Below, piece after piece: positions 1 to 4,789 of a DNA stretch of 5,499 bases; position 1 is the first letter of the stretch, and every line of letters starts with the position of its first letter. Made by a program: the position numbers and the translations under genes. This DNA is from Lentisphaerota bacterium (GTDB taxonomy: Bacteria > Verrucomicrobiota > Lentisphaeria > Oligosphaerales > JAFGRS01). The stretch covers positions 1-5,499 of the forward strand of contig JAAYZO010000103.1 in NCBI GenBank assembly GCA_012514865.1, read 5' to 3'. Under the pieces are notes generated by a model, which was not told the origin of the DNA, ran no database searches, and was given only the letters and a program-made list of their open reading frames with translations.

Positions 1-62
1 ACAAGACCCTGCGCATCCTCTCCAAGGGTGCCGACTCGATCTGGGCTCACGTGAACCCCTGA
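1..62 (+). CDS. C-terminal end of an unidentified protein (partial)
   Basis: An open frame enters from the left edge and ends at TGA 60-62. Read from base 3 it gives KTLRILSKGADSIWAHVNP followed by the stop. The frame is on the same strand as the oxidoreductase gene that follows, 134 bases downstream. Nineteen residues are too few to name a family. The alternation of charged and hydrophobic residues and the codon use look like ordinary coding sequence, but a chance open frame of this length cannot be excluded. The gene start and function lie outside the window. Confidence 0.5.
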   Translation, partial: KTLRILSKGADSIWAHVNP

Positions 63-65
63 GGT

Positions 66-130
66 AAGCCGCCGCGGGCCTCGCGTCGAGCCCGCTCTTC
101 CACGAGTCCATCCGGCACCGCCGTGCGTTG
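66..130 (+). repeat. Possible degenerate partial copy (C) of the window's ~200-bp repeat
   Basis: Just after the first gene's stop, bases 79-94 (CCTCGCGTCGAGCCCG) match the core of repeat copies A and B (CCTCGCGTCG, then one base, then AGCCCG) apart from one missing base. About 40 bases after the start of this match comes CCGCCGTGCG. Copy A has the same word about 38 bases after the equivalent point. Orientation relative to the upstream gene is the same as for copies A and B. The sequence between the two matching blocks is poorly conserved, so this may be a decayed copy or a chance match in G+C-rich DNA. Confidence 0.25.
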
Positions 131-134
131 CCGC

Positions 135-171
135 CCGGCGGCCCTTTGGCCGTCGGCGTGTTTGCCACGCC
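135..171 (+). promoter_or_regulatory. Tandem hairpins in the leader of the oxidoreductase gene
   Basis: Bases 135-143 pair with 148-156 (9 bp including one G-T, loop CTTT). Bases 155-160 (GGCGTG) pair with 166-171 (CACGCC) around a 5-base loop. The two stems share bases 155-156, so they compete at their junction. They lie 14 bases before the ribosome binding site of the oxidoreductase gene. They could end transcription from the upstream gene or shape the 5' leader. No T-run follows, so a classical intrinsic terminator is not supported. No promoter could be named in 63-196. Confidence 0.35.
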
Positions 172-196
172 GGGGTGCCCGCACAGGAGTGAACGC

Positions 197-1480
197 ATGT
201 CCGAGCCGTTGACGACGATCATTGTGGGCGCCGGCCACCGCGGCGTCCTCTACGCCAGCTACGCGAGCGCGCATCCGGAGGAGCTTCGTGTGGTCGGCGT
301 CGCCGATCCCGATCCCGTCCGCCGGGAGGCGGTCCGGCAGCGCTTCGGGATCGCCCCCGAGAACTGCCTCGGCAGCGCTGCCGAACTGGCGGCACGCGGC
401 CGCATCGCCGACACCGTCATCAACGGCACCATGGACGCCGATCACGTCACGACCACCCTGCCCCTGCTCGAGGCCGGCTACGACGTACTGCTCGAGAAGC
501 CGATCTGTCCGACCCAGGCCGAGCTGCTGCAGCTCCTGCAGACGGCGCGCCGCACCGGCCGGAGGGTCTGCGTCGGCCACGTCCTGCGCCATGCGCCCTT
601 CTACGCCGAGATCCGCCGCCGCGTCGCCGCCGGCGAGATCGGCGAGCTGATCACGGTCAACACCACCGAGCGCGTCAGCTACCACCACATGGCGGTGGTC
701 TTCGTGCGCGGCAAGTGGAATCAGAAGGCAACCAGCAACCCGATGCTGATGAGCAAGTGCTGCCACGACCTCGACCTCATCGCCTGGATGAAGAGCGGCG
801 TGCGGCCGCAGCGCGTCGCCAGCCTCGGCGGACGCATGCACTTCCGCCCGGAGAAGGCCCCCGACGGCGCCGGCACGCGCTGCCTGGTCGACTGCCCCAT
901 CGAGCGCGACTGCGCCTACTCGGCCCGCAAGCACTACCTCGAGCAGAACCGCTGGGGCACCTACGTCTGGCACTGCCTGGAACACCTCGGCCAGCCGACG
1001 ATGGACGACAAGATCCGCTCGCTCTCGACCGACAACCCCCACGGGCGCTGCGTCTGGAAGTGCGATAACGACGTCGTCGACCACCAGTCGGTCATCGTCG
1101 AGTTCGCCGATGGCTGCGTCGCCAGCCATACCCTGACCACCGGCACCGCCAAGCCCTGCCGCACCATCCACCTCGTCGGCACCAAGGGCGAGATCGAGGG
1201 CAGCGTCGAGGATGGCAGCTTCGTCGTGCGCTTCCCCGACGCCCGACCCGGCCACGAGTTCACCGAGACACCGGTGGACCTGAAGGTCTCGATGGACATG
1301 CACGGCGGCGGCGACCTCCGCCTCGTCGGCGACTTCCTGCGGGTGGTGCGCGGCGAGCGCCCCTCGCTGTCGACGACCCAGTTGGAGGACTCGGTCTATG
1401 GCCACCTCATCGGCTTCGCCGCCGATGTCGCCATGGAGGAGAGGCGCGGCGTCGAGATCGCCGATATCGGCGGCCGCTGA
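197..1480 (+). CDS. Gfo/Idh/MocA-family NAD(P)-dependent oxidoreductase, cysteine-rich subfamily
   Basis: A predicted cytosolic 427-residue enzyme with an N-terminal Rossmann fold and a C-terminal alpha/beta substrate domain. Visible motifs are the nucleotide-binding loop VGAGHRG (residues 10-16), the acidic end of the second strand VADPD (35-39), and the family signature EKP (100-102). The active-site region KCCHDLDLI (187-195) has H190 and D193. In classical members an Asp lies four residues before this His; here that position is Ser186, while Lys187 is adjacent. Residues 229-289 carry an insert with C229, C233, C239, C260, C285 and C289, typical of a subfamily of family members from anaerobes and likely metal-binding or structural (inference). 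The ATG at 197 is chosen because AGGAG at 185-189 sits 7 bases before it. An upstream in-frame ATG at 128 would add 23 residues resembling no domain. The substrate is unknown; sugars or inositols are usual for the family. It may be co-transcribed with the methyltransferase downstream. Confidence 0.9.
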   Translation: MSEPLTTIIVGAGHRGVLYASYASAHPEELRVVGVADPDPVRREAVRQRFGIAPENCLGSAAELAARGRIADTVINGTMDADHVTTTLPLLEAGYDVLLEKPICPTQAELLQLLQTARRTGRRVCVGHVLRHAPFYAEIRRRVAAGEIGELITVNTTERVSYHHMAVVFVRGKWNQKATSNPMLMSKCCHDLDLIAWMKSGVRPQRVASLGGRMHFRPEKAPDGAGTRCLVDCPIERDCAYSARKHYLEQNRWGTYVWHCLEHLGQPTMDDKIRSLSTDNPHGRCVWKCDNDVVDHQSVIVEFADGCVASHTLTTGTAKPCRTIHLVGTKGEIEGSVEDGSFVVRFPDARPGHEFTETPVDLKVSMDMHGGGDLRLVGDFLRVVRGERPSLSTTQLEDSVYGHLIGFAADVAMEERRGVEIADIGGR

Positions 1481-1485
1481 GACGC

Positions 1486-1503
1486 GTCGCCTGCGCCGGC
1501 GAC
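1486..1503 (+). other. Small hairpin after the oxidoreductase stop
   Basis: GTCGCC (1486-1491) can pair with GGCGAC (1498-1503) around a 6-base loop, starting 5 bases after the TGA at 1478-1480. There is no T-tract, so this is not a convincing terminator. The 88-base gap to the methyltransferase therefore leaves read-through possible. A second small stem, CCTTC/GAAGG (1538-1550), sits just before the methyltransferase ribosome binding site. Confidence 0.25.
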
Positions 1504-1552
1504 CGCGCCGCGGCAGAGACCCGCTGGGACGACACGGCCTTCGGTGAAGGAC

Positions 1553-1561
1553 GGGAGGAGG
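1553..1561 (+). promoter_or_regulatory. Strong ribosome binding site fixing a GTG start
   Basis: GGGAGGAGG ends 7 bases before the GTG at 1569. This is the only strong Shine-Dalgarno match in the gap and supports the GTG start of the methyltransferase over the internal ATG at 1596. Confidence 0.75.
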
Positions 1562-1568
1562 CAACACC

Positions 1569-2237
1569 GTGAATCCGCGCTGCGCCGCAGCCGCCATGGA
1601 CGCCATCGCCGAACTGCGACATCCTCGGCTGGATTACCGCACCCCGGAGGCGCGCCGTTTTGCGGCGCGCTGGCGACCCTTTCTGGCGCAGGTCGTCTTC
1701 CCCGGCTGCGTGGCACTCGACCTCGGCTGTGGGGCAGGAAAGTGCACCTTCGACCTTGAGCAACTGGGAGCACGAGCGGTAGGCATCGACTGCTCGCCCG
1801 GCATGATCAGCCTGGCCCGGGAGATCGCTCAAGACATCGGCAGTTCCGCTGAGTTCCACGTCGGCACATTCCAGGAACTGCCCTTCGCACCGCACAGCTT
1901 CGACCTGGTGTGGTTTCCCCAGAACATCATCGAGTGCTCGTATGAGGAGGTGGACCGGATCGCAATGCAGCTGCGGACCATCCTGCGTCCGAAAGGCGCC
2001 TTCTGCCTGGCGATGCGGGACGGCATGGAGAACCACGGCGACGGGGGCGCGTTCGACCAACTGACTGGCAACAGAGTGTCAGCGGTCGATGCCGAGGGCC
2101 GCTTCCCCTACGAGGTTACCTTCTGGACCGTCGCCTTCGCCCGGTTCGTCGTCTCGAGGCACCTCGACTTCGACCGCATCGAGCCCGCCGCGTCCGGAAG
2201 ACACGTCCTGGTCTTCCGGCGGCCTGAGCGTACATGA
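1569..2237 (+). CDS. Class I SAM-dependent methyltransferase
   Basis: A 222-residue cytosolic protein with a single Rossmann-like methyltransferase domain. Motif I is LDLGCGAGKCT (residues 50-60), the glycine-rich loop that binds S-adenosylmethionine. The following strand is VGIDCSPGMI (71-80), whose Asp74 would contact the ribose hydroxyls. FDLVWFPQNIIEC (101-113) is the motif IV/post-motif strand, and LRPKGAFCLAM (139-149) is the usual strand after helix E. The length is typical of small stand-alone methyltransferases. The acceptor cannot be read from sequence: after motif IV there is no ubiquinone, rRNA or DNA methylase signature, and the N/DPPY motif of DNA methylases is absent. The GTG start has a near-perfect ribosome binding site. 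It lies 88 bases behind the oxidoreductase on the same strand, suggesting but not proving a two-gene operon. Confidence 0.85.
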   Translation: MNPRCAAAAMDAIAELRHPRLDYRTPEARRFAARWRPFLAQVVFPGCVALDLGCGAGKCTFDLEQLGARAVGIDCSPGMISLAREIAQDIGSSAEFHVGTFQELPFAPHSFDLVWFPQNIIECSYEEVDRIAMQLRTILRPKGAFCLAMRDGMENHGDGGAFDQLTGNRVSAVDAEGRFPYEVTFWTVAFARFVVSRHLDFDRIEPAASGRHVLVFRRPERT

Positions 2238-2313
2238 CGGGAGCGGCGCGATAGCGGCGAGTCTGCCAGGCCTGACTCCAAAGGTCGCCATGCACCCACA
2301 GGTCAGCGTTGTC

Positions 2314-2509
2314 GAATCCTAGCCTGACCTGTTCACGCGCCGCACGGCGGCCCGTGAACAGGCCACCCTTCGGGCTGCGACGCGAGGCACTTCCGGCCTC
2401 GCGCTCAGGTCCGGGCCCGCGGAAGCGGTGCGACTCGGCCTGTGTCGGAACCTGCGGCGCAAGTGGACTGCGAGCGCGGCGTCCGCGCGACGCCGCTGCT
2501 CCAGGTCAG
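2314..2509 (-). repeat. Noncoding ~200-bp repeat, copy A (inverted relative to copy B)
   Basis: Its reverse complement aligns with 4592-4805. The best block, 2355-2409 against 4706-4760, is 50/55 identical by hand count. Further shared blocks are TCCAC-x-TGCGCCGCA near the stop-proximal end, GCGCGTGAA-x-AGGTCAGG at the other end, and GGATTC just outside it. The middle is diverged. Internal structure: 2476-2483 pairs with 2489-2496 (8 bp), 2381-2388 with 2396-2403 (8 bp), and 2328-2337 with 2353-2362 around a second 5-bp stem. The edges carry an 8-bp inverted repeat, CTGACCTG (2324-2331) and CAGGTCAG (2502-2509). The right edge overlaps the pseudopilin stop codon, so on the minus strand the element starts at that stop and forms its 3' flank. 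It contains no credible protein. Bases 2238-2313, between the methyltransferase stop and the element, show nothing recognisable. Confidence 0.8.
2328..2362 (-). terminator. Large hairpin at the distal end of repeat copy A
   Basis: CCTGTTCACG (2328-2337) pairs with CGTGAACAGG (2353-2362). After one C/C mismatch, GCCGC (2339-2343) pairs with GCGGC (2347-2351) around a 3-base loop. It lies between the convergent methyltransferase and pseudopilin genes, so it could act as a bidirectional transcript end. No T-run follows on either strand, so a processing or protection role is equally possible. Confidence 0.35.
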
Positions 2510-3162
2510 CGGCCCCACCAGAGCTTCGAGTTGCCCTCGAGGCCGACATCGGCCTCGAGCTTGGCGCGCTGGATTGACTCGGCATGGCCATCCATGAAGC
2601 CAGTCACGTCACTGCTGGTGTGGCGCAGGGGCAGGCGGGCCGACCCGCTCTGGCCGTAGTTCGGGTCGCTCGGGTAGGTATTCAGGTAGTAGGAGGGATA
2701 GACCAGGTAGAAATCGCCGTCAGCGAACCAGATGGTCTGGCTGGGCTTCTTGATCTGACCGAGGGTGAGGCGGTAGTAGTAGTGCGTCACCCAGTAGTTC
2801 ATGCCGTAGCCGAAGGCGCTGTCACGGGAATCACGGGTGAAGACTCCCGTCTGGTGCGAGGGGCAGGAGTAGACCTCTTCGGAGTTGATGTACGGGTAGA
2901 TGTCGTCGGGCCAGACCTTGTAGTTCGTGGGCGGGTAGTTGGTGCTGCGGGTACCGGAGATGTGGCCGAAGAGGACGTCCTTGCTGTCCTGGGTATACAT
3001 CAGCCCTGCCAGCGTGAGCTGCTTCATGTTGTTGACACAGGAGATGGTGCGGGCCTTCTCCCGCGCCTGGGACAGCGCCGGCAGCAACATCGCCGCCAGA
3101 ATGGCGATGATCGCAATCACCACGAGCAGCTCGATCAGCGTGAATTGTCGTGTCGACCTCAT
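2506..3162 (-). CDS. Pseudopilin-like protein with prepilin N-terminus and H-X9-DG motif
   Basis: A 218-residue secreted or surface-assembled protein. Residues 1-6 (MRSTRQ) form a short basic leader. F7 begins FTLIELLVVIAIIAILA, the type IV prepilin/pseudopilin N-terminal helix, with Glu11 at the conserved +5 position. A prepilin peptidase would cut before F7 and methylate it. The residue before the cut is Gln6, not the usual Gly. The rest follows the PVC-type pattern: SQAREKARTISCVNNMKQL (31-49), the paired cysteines C42 and C100, aromatic-rich middle regions, and a C-terminal H181-X9-D191-G192. I chose ATG 3162 because AGGAGG (3174-3169) lies 6 bases upstream; ATG 3168 abuts that site. No pilus or secretion assembly genes are nearby, so it is an orphan, as is common for this family. 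Possible roles are a surface appendage or a type II secretion-like machine; the exact function is unknown. Confidence 0.88.
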   Translation of the reverse strand: MRSTRQFTLIELLVVIAIIAILAAMLLPALSQAREKARTISCVNNMKQLTLAGLMYTQDSKDVLFGHISGTRSTNYPPTNYKVWPDDIYPYINSEEVYSCPSHQTGVFTRDSRDSAFGYGMNYWVTHYYYRLTLGQIKKPSQTIWFADGDFYLVYPSYYLNTYPSDPNYGQSGSARLPLRHTSSDVTGFMDGHAESIQRAKLEADVGLEGNSKLWWGR

Positions 3163-3168
3163 GCTCAT

Positions 3169-3174
3169 CCTCCT
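3169..3174 (-). promoter_or_regulatory. Ribosome binding site deciding the pseudopilin start
   Basis: On the minus strand AGGAGG is followed directly by ATGAGC and then ATG. Only the second ATG (3162) has a normal 6-base spacing, so translation most likely starts there and gives the short basic leader expected of a prepilin. Confidence 0.75.
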
Positions 3175-3234
3175 CAGGGTTCTGCGGTTTATGCCTCCAA
3201 GACCGCCGCCGGAACACACCGACAGCGCCTTCGG

Positions 3235-3248
3235 CTTGTCTATACAAG
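3235..3248. promoter_or_regulatory. GntR (HutC/TreR/AraR-type) operator-like palindrome
   Basis: CTTGTCTATACAAG is symmetric apart from two central positions, with arms CTTGT/ACAAG and core GTnTAnAC. That core is the known pattern for HutC-subfamily GntR operators such as those of TreR and HutC. The site is 73 bases upstream of the pseudopilin start on its strand and overlaps the best candidate -10 element, a good place for repression. The regulator is not in the window; the TetR gene at the right edge belongs to a different family with different operators. Confidence 0.45.
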
Positions 3249-3432
3249 TGTAGCCCCGCGCCTTGCACAAGAAAAGGCCCCGCGGCGCCAGCATGTCTTT
3301 TTTTGACGATCGCCTTGAAGCCGCCGGGATTGGAGCCGACGGCCGGTCTGCCCGGCCATGGCAGTGCCGGGACACCGCCGTTACAGCGCCGCCGGCAACG
3401 CCGTCTCTCTCCGGCTGCGGCGCCGCCGAGCC

Positions 3433-3462
3433 TCGCGCGGGTTGCCGTAAGGACCCGCGCGA
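3433..3462 (+). promoter_or_regulatory. Ten-bp hairpin upstream of the URO-D-like gene
   Basis: TCGCGCGGGT (3433-3442) pairs perfectly with ACCCGCGCGA (3453-3462). Inside the loop, CC-GTAA-GG could form a GNRA-type cap. It lies about 50 bases before the start codon. No T-tract follows, so a leader structure is more likely than a terminator. Whether it is transcribed depends on an unmapped promoter. Confidence 0.35.
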
Positions 3463-3473
3463 AGCTACAGTGG

Positions 3474-3500
3474 GCCTGTGCACGGGCTGTGCCCACAGGC
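3474..3500 (+). promoter_or_regulatory. Hairpin immediately before the URO-D-like ribosome binding site
   Basis: GCCTGTG (3474-3480) pairs with CACAGGC (3494-3500). An alternative stem pairs GTGGGC (3470-3475) with GCCCAC (3491-3496), and the two are mutually exclusive. The structure ends directly at the ribosome binding site AGAGGAGG (3501-3508), so it could influence translation initiation. Confidence 0.3.
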
Positions 3501-3508
3501 AGAGGAGG
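3501..3508 (+). promoter_or_regulatory. Ribosome binding site fixing the GTG start of the URO-D-like gene
   Basis: AGAGGAGG ends 6 bases before GTG 3515. The frame is open further upstream to about 3263, but the added residues are Arg/Ala/Gly-rich with no family resemblance, and no comparable site lies there. Confidence 0.75.
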
Positions 3509-3514
3509 TCCGCC

Positions 3515-4594
3515 GTGAAATCCGCATCGCTGACGAGCCGGGAGCGAGTCCGCCTGGCGCTGGAGCACCAGACGACGGACCGCATCCCGGTGGCGATGGT
3601 CTGCGCCGGTGTCAACGCGCCGGCCCGGGCGGCACTGGCGGATCTCCTGAAACGCGAGCGCGGCCTGTCGGTCGAGGCCTACCTCGACGACCGGCTCGAC
3701 GTCGCCGGGATCGCGCCTCCATACCGGGGACCAGCCCTGCCGCCCGGGCAGGACATCTGGGGCGTGACGCGCCAGCCCGTGAGCTACGGCCCGGCATGCT
3801 ACAGCGAGATCGCCGTCTACCCGCTGGCGGGAGCCACTTCGACGGCCGACCTGGAGGCCTACCCCTGGCCTACGACAGACCTCTTCGACTACGGCGCCAT
3901 GCCGGCGCTGGTCCGGCAGACGCAGGCCCGCGGCGAGCGTTGCCTGATGATTGCCAATGCCAACATCTTCGAGTCCGCGTGGTACCTTCGCGGCTTCGAG
4001 CGGCTGTTCATGGATTTCATCGACAACCCCGATCTGGCTCACGGCATCCTCAGCCGCGTGGCACGCTTCCACATGGCGCACTTCGAGCGGCTGCTCTCGG
4101 CGGCGCCGGGTGAGATCGACCTGGCCTTCACCGCCGACGACATCGGCGGCCAGAACGGCCTGCTGATGTCGCTGCCCATGTGGGAGGAGTTCATCAGGCC
4201 GTACCACGCGCGCCTCAACGACCTGATCCACCGTTTCGGGGTGCGCGTGATCTATCACAGCGACGGCGCCGTCATGGAAGCAGTGCCAGGCCTGGTGGCT
4301 ATGGGCATCGATGTCCTCCAGGCCCTGCAGTTCGATGCCGCCGGCATGGACCCCGTCGCCCTCAAGCGCGACGTCGGCGACCGGCTCTGCTTCGAGGGCG
4401 GCATCAGCGTGCAGACGACCCTGCCCTTCGGCACGCCCGACGCGGTTCGCGCCGAGGTCCGCCAGCGCATCGACGTGCTGGGCCGCGACGGCGGCTACAT
4501 CCTCGGCCCGGCCCATGCCATCCAGGCCGGAACGCCCCCCGAGAATATCCTGGCCATGTTCGACACCGCCCGGGATTACTACCCGCACCGCTAG
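3515..4594 (+). CDS. Uroporphyrinogen decarboxylase superfamily protein (methyltransferase-like, not HemE)
   Basis: A 359-residue cytosolic TIM-barrel protein. The opening SLTSRERVRLALEHQTTDRIP (residues 5-25) is the standard start of the superfamily. FTADDIGGQNGLLMS (205-219), MWEEFIRPYHARL (222-234), VIYHSDGAV (245-253), FEGGISVQTTLPFGTP (293-308), GGYILGPAHAIQAGTPPENI (326-345) and a final helix follow in the expected order. The HemE N-terminal RQAGRY-type substrate motif is absent, so haem synthesis is unlikely. Related proteins transfer methyl groups between corrinoid proteins, coenzyme M or cobalamin (MtaA, CmuA type). Those use His-X-Cys and a later Cys to hold zinc. Here the first site reads H248-S-D250 and no matching Cys follows, so the metal site is altered or absent. 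The substrate is unknown. No corrinoid-binding protein is adjacent. Length is normal for the family. Repeat copy B begins at its stop codon. Confidence 0.88.
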   Translation: MKSASLTSRERVRLALEHQTTDRIPVAMVCAGVNAPARAALADLLKRERGLSVEAYLDDRLDVAGIAPPYRGPALPPGQDIWGVTRQPVSYGPACYSEIAVYPLAGATSTADLEAYPWPTTDLFDYGAMPALVRQTQARGERCLMIANANIFESAWYLRGFERLFMDFIDNPDLAHGILSRVARFHMAHFERLLSAAPGEIDLAFTADDIGGQNGLLMSLPMWEEFIRPYHARLNDLIHRFGVRVIYHSDGAVMEAVPGLVAMGIDVLQALQFDAAGMDPVALKRDVGDRLCFEGGISVQTTLPFGTPDAVRAEVRQRIDVLGRDGGYILGPAHAIQAGTPPENILAMFDTARDYYPHR

Positions 4595-4685
4595 CCGGGA
4601 TGATTCGCGAAGCGCGGATGCTTCGCTCACAATCCACGTGCGCCGCACTGCGACGCGGCGCCAGTTTCGACGCGCGTCGCTACGC

Positions 4686-4719
4686 GCCTCTTGCTCAAGG
4701 CTAGCCCTGAGCAAGAGGC
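4686..4719 (+). other. Twelve-bp perfect hairpin inside repeat copy B
   Basis: GCCTCTTGCTCA and TGAGCAAGAGGC flank AGGCTAGCCC, itself nearly palindromic. The equivalent stem is not kept in copy A, where the 5' arm has diverged and the 3' arm (GCGAGGC) instead pairs downstream. In copy B the 3' arm could likewise switch to a weaker 5-bp GAGGC/GCCTC pairing with 4727-4731. Confidence 0.5.
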
Positions 4720-4750
4720 CGCAAGTGCCTCGCGTCGAAGCCCGAAGGGT

Positions 4751-4789
4751 GACCTGTTCAAGAGCCGCCTCGCGGCGCGTGAATAGGTC
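4751..4789 (+). terminator. Large hairpin at the distal end of repeat copy B
   Basis: GACCTGTTCA (4751-4760) pairs with TGAATAGGTC (4780-4789), with one G-T pair. Inside, GCCGC (4764-4768) pairs with GCGGC (4772-4776) around CTC. It is the counterpart of 2328-2362, with the same two-level stem. It sits between the convergent URO-D-like and TetR genes. No T-run follows, so the transcription-end role is inference. Confidence 0.35.

Larger units (their letters stand above)
3163..3514. other. Divergent intergenic control region
   Basis: These 352 bases separate the minus-strand pseudopilin from the plus-strand URO-D-like gene, so both promoters should lie here. The left third holds the operator-like palindrome at 3235-3248 and a second small palindrome, CTTGCACAAG (3262-3271). 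A run of seven T lies at 3298-3304; it reads as an A-tract upstream of the pseudopilin promoter. The right part is very G+C-rich with hairpins at 3341-3357 (GGCCGG/CCGGCC), 3433-3462 and 3474-3500. No sigma-70 promoter is clear. The best minus-strand guess is TTGTGC (3270-3265) with TGTATA (3246-3241) at 18-base spacing. I see no convincing small ORF or riboswitch. Confidence 0.5.

Noticed and set aside
1459..1472. Perfect 14-bp palindrome CGCCGATATCGGCG
   Set aside because: It lies inside the end of the oxidoreductase coding sequence, encodes ordinary residues, and is not repeated elsewhere in the window.
47..1606. A 519-residue minus-strand open frame opposite the oxidoreductase
   Set aside because: It is Ala/Val/Asp/Gly-rich with no motifs, lies antisense to a clear Gfo/Idh/MocA gene, and is the usual shadow of G+C-rich codon bias.
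3297..3308. T-run plus TTGACG as a plus-strand promoter or intrinsic terminator
   Set aside because: No -10 element is found 16-18 bases after TTGACG, and no clear stem directly precedes the T-run.
3263..3514. N-terminal extension of the URO-D-like protein to 3263
   Set aside because: There is no family similarity in the extension, and a strong ribosome binding site lies at 3501-3508 before GTG 3515.
3300..3514. Cobalamin riboswitch before the URO-D-like gene
   Set aside because: It was considered because relatives use corrinoids, but I could not find the conserved B12-box pattern.
2506..3615. A longer pseudopilin starting as far upstream as 3615
   Set aside because: The extra residues are Arg/Pro/Ser-rich, overlap the divergent gene and precede the prepilin leader, which must be N-terminal. 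The ribosome binding site supports 3162.
2831..4714. A 627-residue minus-strand open frame across the pseudopilin and URO-D-like genes
   Set aside because: It overlaps two well-supported genes and the control region between them in other frames, and its sequence is low-complexity.
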